The notes beneath the pieces are model-generated. The model did no database searches. It saw nothing but the letters and a program-made list of their open reading frames with translations, and was not told the origin of the DNA. The position numbers and the translations under genes were made by a program. A DNA stretch of 64,000 bases, from the NCBI GenBank assembly GCA_027257055.1, contig JAPVLO010000073.1:5136501-5200500 (forward strand), given 5' to 3'. Source of the DNA: Cephalopachus bancanus (lineage: Eukaryota; Chordata; Mammalia; Primates; Tarsiidae). This document shows positions 59,726-64,000 of this stretch, piece by piece; position 1 is the stretch's first letter; each line of letters starts with the position of its first letter.

Positions 59726-61623
59726 GTAAGTGTTCTGGTTGCCACGGTATTGGGGAAGATGAATCCATTTATGCTTCAAAGATGCTGCAATGCCCACCTT
59801 TCAATAGCTTCAACTAATATAATTTGCAAATGTGAAAGCACAGCCTATTCTGTCCTTGCATCTTTAGCTTGATCAACAAGGCACTTTGATTTCAGTGTAT
59901 TGCTTCTGGTCTATGCAGTGGTAAATTAATGACATTTATTTCTTATCTCTTTACCAGAGGCTCTGGGTAATAGTTTGTAGGAATTATAGGAGAGGTAGTA
60001 CTATCCTGATGTGCATTTCTAATCTTTGTGACAAGTGTACACTTAGCATAAACTCGTCTGTAAAATGAGAAGACTGGACCAGTGATTGCTAGGGTCCTGT
60101 CCAACTCTACAAGTATATGATTCTTGCATTTAGCAGATTTTTTGTTTTACTTCTATCCTTGTGAGAATCTCTAAGTTCTATATCGTTGTAGAGTGTTAAA
60201 TTACCAAGTGAAAAGAAAATAGCCTGTGCCATAATTTTTAAACAGGAAACAAATTCAGTAGTACACAATTTAGTATTAAATTTGTTATCATACATTTCAC
60301 ACTTGGTGAGTATTCAACCTATTTGGAAGTGGGGAGATGGTTTAGATAGCACTTTTATCACAAAGGAAGAAATGGGAGTAAACGAGTCACATAATGCAAT
60401 TTATTCCTTACTGTATTTGGTTGAAGTTCATATCATTGGGATACATGGATTCATAATCATCTAAGATTAAAATGACATTTGCCTCTTCAAGTGTCAGTGC
60501 TGAAACAAAAAAGAAATAGAGCTCATCTCTTTCCCCACATATTCCACCCTTTCTGTAGTGATATAGGAACTGCATCACTAAAGTATGCAATTTACTTTGC
60601 TCCAACTTTAAGAAACTACAAAGTTGTCACCCATTGTGAGAATTCTCACCAGCTGAAAGTTAACATCACCATTTTTTTTCAAACCACAGAATATAATGAA
60701 AGGGCCCTGAAAAATCACATACTTCACCAATACATCTCATTACAATGAGCAGGCTCAAATATAAAAGTTTGTTTAGAAGTTACTGAGATTGTACGTCCAA
60801 TAAATGAACAGGGAGCTGTAATTTAGATGCTAATTTGCTCCATGCTGACGTTAATGCATAAAACAATGAAACTCTATAATAGATGGAAATACAACCAAAT
60901 CTGTGGAACCCACAGGCATTGGCTTACAAGACAGCTGTGCAGTTGACAAGTAACATGAGCCTTATGTGAGAAGAAGGGGAAAACGTAAGATTTGCATATA
61001 ATTATTGAGATCATGCAAATGTCAGTTATGAGGAGGAAAAAAAAAAAAAACACAGGCATCTCACTGTTAAATCCTGACAGTTGGCATCACTGAAGAGCTC
61101 AAATACATTTGAGTACCAGTTGGCAGAGGGTCATTAAAACAGAATTTGCAGAGACATTAACTCCCTCACTTTTCTTTGAGTGACGTTTTGCTATTAATAG
61201 TTTGCAGAGGCTTTGCAGAAAACATATTAATAAGAGAAACTGTAATGGGGGCACCTACAGCAAGTGTAAATGCAGCAAGGGGCACCCAGGAAGCTGCTCT
61301 CTAATTGATTAGCATGGAGCTATCAATGTGTATATCCAAAGTGAGGAGAAAGTGCAATGACAAGCAAGAATAGTTGAATAATACAATGTGATATTTGGAA
61401 GCTGGGAAGGAGAGTGATTAATTTGGGGCCCTTTTCTTACTAATCTTATTCCCGAGTCATAGCCTACAAGGATCTCCCAAAACATCCGGCTTCCAGAGTT
61501 AGTACGAAATCCACAAATGAAATAAGTCAAAGAAATCTACCAGATAATTACTAGCTGGGTTAATAAAAATCTATCTAATTCACATGGTCATTATTTTTGT
61601 TGTTGTTGTTCTTATCCCATAAG
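59726..61623 (+). other. PPP1R3A: PPP1R3A intron 3 (1.9 kb)
   Basis: The donor is GTAAGT. The acceptor tract TTTTTGTTGTTGTTGTTCTTATCCCATAAG ends at 61,623. No Alu, L1 or other repeat is recognised anywhere in it, in contrast to intron 1. Confidence 0.92.
60760..61560. promoter_or_regulatory. possible conserved non-coding element in intron 3
   Basis: Repeat-free and rich in homeodomain-type sites: GCTAATTTGC (60,829), GACGTTAATGCATAA (about 60,847), TTGCATATAATTATTG, TAATTGATTAG (61,302-61,312) and TGATTAATTT (61,415-61,424). It has E-box-like and CAAG-type words between them. The texture resembles developmental enhancers. Conservation could not be tested here. Confidence 0.35.
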
Positions 61624-64000
61624 ATAAATCAACACTTAATAAGAATGAGAAGTACGGCTTCCAGAGATGAAAGGAACACATTTTCAACAGATTCAGACAA
61701 TTTTCCAAATACAGCAGAGGGGTTAGAGAAGATGCAAATCCATGGTGAAATACGCACTGACTTGTTCCAAAGGTCTTTGTCTCCAAGTTCATCAGCAGAA
61801 AGTTCCTTAAAGGGAGATTTTTACTGCAGTGAAAAATATTCCTTAAGAGATGATCGTAGTCTTCAAACTTCAGAGAAAATTACTTCAGATATGGACGAAA
61901 TCCAGTCATCCTTGGGAGGAACTAGTAGTGGTGAATCAGTGCAATTACACATTGGCAGCAAAGAAGTCCCGGATGATAATGCTAACCCAAGCAATGGTAG
62001 TGGCAGAGGGCAAATATCTTGCTCCTCCTCAGATCAACTAATGGCAGGCAACCTTCATAAAAAACATGAAGGAAGAGCTAAGAAAACTGAAATAAAAGAT
62101 TGGGAACGTTTAAGAGATTTCCATCCAGATGAATCTGCATATCTCAAAGAATCAACAAAAAAGGGATTATCTGAGGAAGATTATGGCAACAGTAAGGATG
62201 ATAAGGAACAAAGAATATACGCAGATGTTAATGAAAAACAAAGTAAACATTTTCAATCAGTCTTACATGACCAAGAAAGGAAGATGGGCCACCCTGAAAT
62301 AAGCATGGAAGGAATTGGAGATAGAAACAGAGACCTAACTGCTCTGCTGAGCAAAGACACCACAGTTCCCACCTGGGTTGTTCCCACAGCAGATACATCT
62401 CATTTGCCAAGGACAAATTTAAGTTGGGAAGAAGCTGTATTAACCCCAGAGTGTGATCATTTGACTAGTGAAGGCATCAGTTCAGGAGGGATAGCTAGTC
62501 AAGCTTGTTCATCAAAAAATCGAAATGTCTTGAGGAATGATTATCTTTTCCAAGTTGAAGAAGAAAAATCAGGATGGGTTAATCCTGATGATCAGGATAA
62601 GAACACACAGCATAAACTAAGTTGGAATGTTCTGGAAAGTCAGGGAAAAGCAAGAAGGAGTAAGACAAATATAACAGAGCAGATCAAAGGAAAAGCAGAT
62701 TGTGGAGACATGTGGGGAAAAAGAGATAATACAAGGAGTTTGAAAGCTACTACAGAATTGTTTACCTGCCAAGAAACAGTGTGCTCTGAACTGTCTTCTT
62801 TAGCTGATCATGGTATTACCGAGAAAGCAGAGGCTGGTACAGCTTATATAATTAAGACAACATCAGAAAGTACTCCAGAAAGCATGTCTGCTAGAGAAAA
62901 AGCAATAATTGCTAAGTTACCTCAAGAGACAGCACAAAGTGACAGGCCCATCGAGTTAAAGGAAACAGCGTTTGATCCACATGAAGGGAGAAATGATGAT
63001 TCATATTATACCCTTTGTCAACGAGACACAGTAGGTGTAATCTATGACAATGATTTTGAAAAGGAATCACGTTTAGGTATTTGTAATATATGTATAGATG
63101 AAATGGAGAAGAAAGAAACCATGTCTACGTATAACCCTGGGAAGACACATGACAGGGAGAAACATGGCATTGGAAATATAACATCTGTAGAGGAATCCTC
63201 CCAGGATATTGCAGAAAATCATGAAGCAACTTCAAAGCTGGATTTACATTTGAGAATGTTACCACCAGACAAAAAAATATTTTCAGAAAACAGAGATCGT
63301 GAACGGGTTCCAGAATCAAACAAAATGGACTTAGATGCCATTGTGCATTCTGCCTTTAACTCAGACACTAATCAAGCTTCTCAGAATAGCTCTCACATTT
63401 CCAAACGCTGTACTAAAACTTCAGTGTCATCTTATAAACAGGCAATTGCTGTGGAGAATGCAATTACTACCATGACTCTCCAATCTATTGCTGCTAAATC
63501 AGAAAATAATTGTAATCCAACAAGAGAGATCCAGGGTATTGAGAAGCACCCTCATTCTGGATCTAAACCTGAAGAAGTTTCCAAAAGTCCAGGCATAGTG
63601 ACATCAGGTAGTAGGAAAGAAAGAAGTATAGGCCAGATTTTCCAATCAGGAGAATGCAGTGGGGAAAAATCTCTAGGGCCAACAATTTTAATCAGTGAAT
63701 CTTTTGAGAACCTGGAAGAAGCTAAGCATGAAAGTGAAGGATTAATAAACTCTGGACAATTGCTATGCTCTTCAGAAGGTAAGGAATCTGAGGACTCTGC
63801 TTCTGCCAGTCTCCCTCTCCAGGAAAGTCAAGTTCAAAGCAATGAATCTTTGTTTTCAAAGTATGCCAACTCAAAAACACCTTATTTCCTTCTGTTTCTG
63901 ATATTTCTTGTAACTATCTACTATTACGACTTAATGGTCGGCTTGGCGTTCTACTTTTTGTCTTTGTACTGGCTGTCCTGGGAAGGGGGTAGACAAAAAG
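61624..64000 (+). CDS. PPP1R3A: PPP1R3A exon 4 (incomplete at window end): tail and SR membrane anchor
   Basis: The frame is open from the acceptor at 61,624 to the window end: 792 codons, residues 324-1,115, starting INQHLIRMRSTASRDERNTF. Most of it is a long Ser/Thr/Glu/Lys-rich, probably disordered tail. Residues about 1,075-1,109 are hydrophobic (PYFLLFLIFLVTIYYYDLMV, then further aromatic residues to LSWE) and form the C-terminal anchor. In the family this segment places the PP1 complex on the sarcoplasmic reticulum. The last codons read GGRQK. Human PPP1R3A is 1,122 residues long, so about six codons and the stop should lie just outside. An island at residues 712-811 is unusually conserved relative to the rest of the tail. 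No frameshift or premature stop is seen, so the gene looks intact. Confidence 0.97.
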   Translation, partial: MNQHLIRMRSTASRDERNTFSTDSDNFPNTAEGLEKMQIHGEIRTDLFQRSLSPSSSAESSLKGDFYCSEKYSLRDDRSLQTSEKITSDMDEIQSSLGGTSSGESVQLHIGSKEVPDDNANPSNGSGRGQISCSSSDQLMAGNLHKKHEGRAKKTEIKDWERLRDFHPDESAYLKESTKKGLSEEDYGNSKDDKEQRIYADVNEKQSKHFQSVLHDQERKMGHPEISMEGIGDRNRDLTALLSKDTTVPTWVVPTADTSHLPRTNLSWEEAVLTPECDHLTSEGISSGGIASQACSSKNRNVLRNDYLFQVEEEKSGWVNPDDQDKNTQHKLSWNVLESQGKARRSKTNITEQIKGKADCGDMWGKRDNTRSLKATTELFTCQETVCSELSSLADHGITEKAEAGTAYIIKTTSESTPESMSAREKAIIAKLPQETAQSDRPIELKETAFDPHEGRNDDSYYTLCQRDTVGVIYDNDFEKESRLGICNICIDEMEKKETMSTYNPGKTHDREKHGIGNITSVEESSQDIAENHEATSKLDLHLRMLPPDKKIFSENRDRERVPESNKMDLDAIVHSAFNSDTNQASQNSSHISKRCTKTSVSSYKQAIAVENAITTMTLQSIAAKSENNCNPTREIQGIEKHPHSGSKPEEVSKSPGIVTSGSRKERSIGQIFQSGECSGEKSLGPTILISESFENLEEAKHESEGLINSGQLLCSSEGKESEDSASASLPLQESQVQSNESLFSKYANSKTPYFLLFLIFLVTIYYYDLMVGLAFYFLSLYWLSWEGGRQK

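Noticed and set aside
59648..59872. 74-codon open frame as an independent small protein
   Set aside because: It is exon 3 read through its GTAAGT donor into intron 3.
60479..60748. 89-codon open frame in intron 3
   Set aside because: No domain and no start or splice support. It lies in the non-coding intron with overlapping frames on the other strand.

Overview
This window is primate nuclear DNA. It is AT-rich and densely seeded with 7SL-derived dimeric Alu SINEs, L1 fragments, MIR/L2 relics and LTR remnants. The Alus suggest a strepsirrhine, most likely a lemur. The young copies are not AluS or AluY. They share a distinctive start (GCCGGGCTCGGTGGCTCAGC), a GCGGGTTCGAGACCCGC block and a GGTCGAGGCTGCGGTGGC right arm. 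I see no tRNA-derived galago-type SINEs. The species call is inference; the gene identity is firm.

Only one protein-coding gene is present: PPP1R3A, the muscle glycogen/sarcoplasmic-reticulum targeting subunit (GM, RGL) of protein phosphatase 1, on the + strand. Positions 1-20,500 are upstream flank, with a solo ERV1-like LTR, a MaLR LTR, several L1 pieces and two Alus. A short promoter-proximal segment (about 20,440-20,659) carries a perfect MEF2 site. Exon 1 (20,660-21,444) encodes the PP1-binding RVSF motif and the CBM21 glycogen-binding domain. Intron 1 (21,445-59,444, 38 kb) is full of repeats. Exon 2 (59,445-59,503), a 97-bp intron 2, exon 3 (59,601-59,725), a 1.9-kb intron 3 and exon 4 (61,624 to the window end) complete the gene. 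Exon 4 is the longest open frame in the window (792 codons) and encodes the disordered tail plus the C-terminal membrane anchor. The window stops a few codons before the expected stop. The splice phases (2, 1, 0) join into one uninterrupted 1,115-codon frame.

In human, PPP1R3A lies next to FOXP2 on 7q31, with their 5' ends facing each other. By synteny FOXP2 should therefore lie off the left edge here, and repeat-poor non-coding blocks in this window could serve either gene.

The most notable non-coding observations are: (1) a tRNA T-arm-like hairpin with a perfect Pol III B box in the youngest Alus; (2) a 139-bp copy of nearby unique sequence inserted inside an L1; (3) an L1 with a twin-priming 5' inversion, its own target-site duplication and a nested Alu; (4) a strong splice acceptor deep in intron 1 that could make an alternative C-terminus; (5) homeodomain/POU-motif clusters in introns 1 and 3; and (6) a roughly 100-residue conserved island in the otherwise fast-evolving tail of the protein. 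I found no new multi-gene system.
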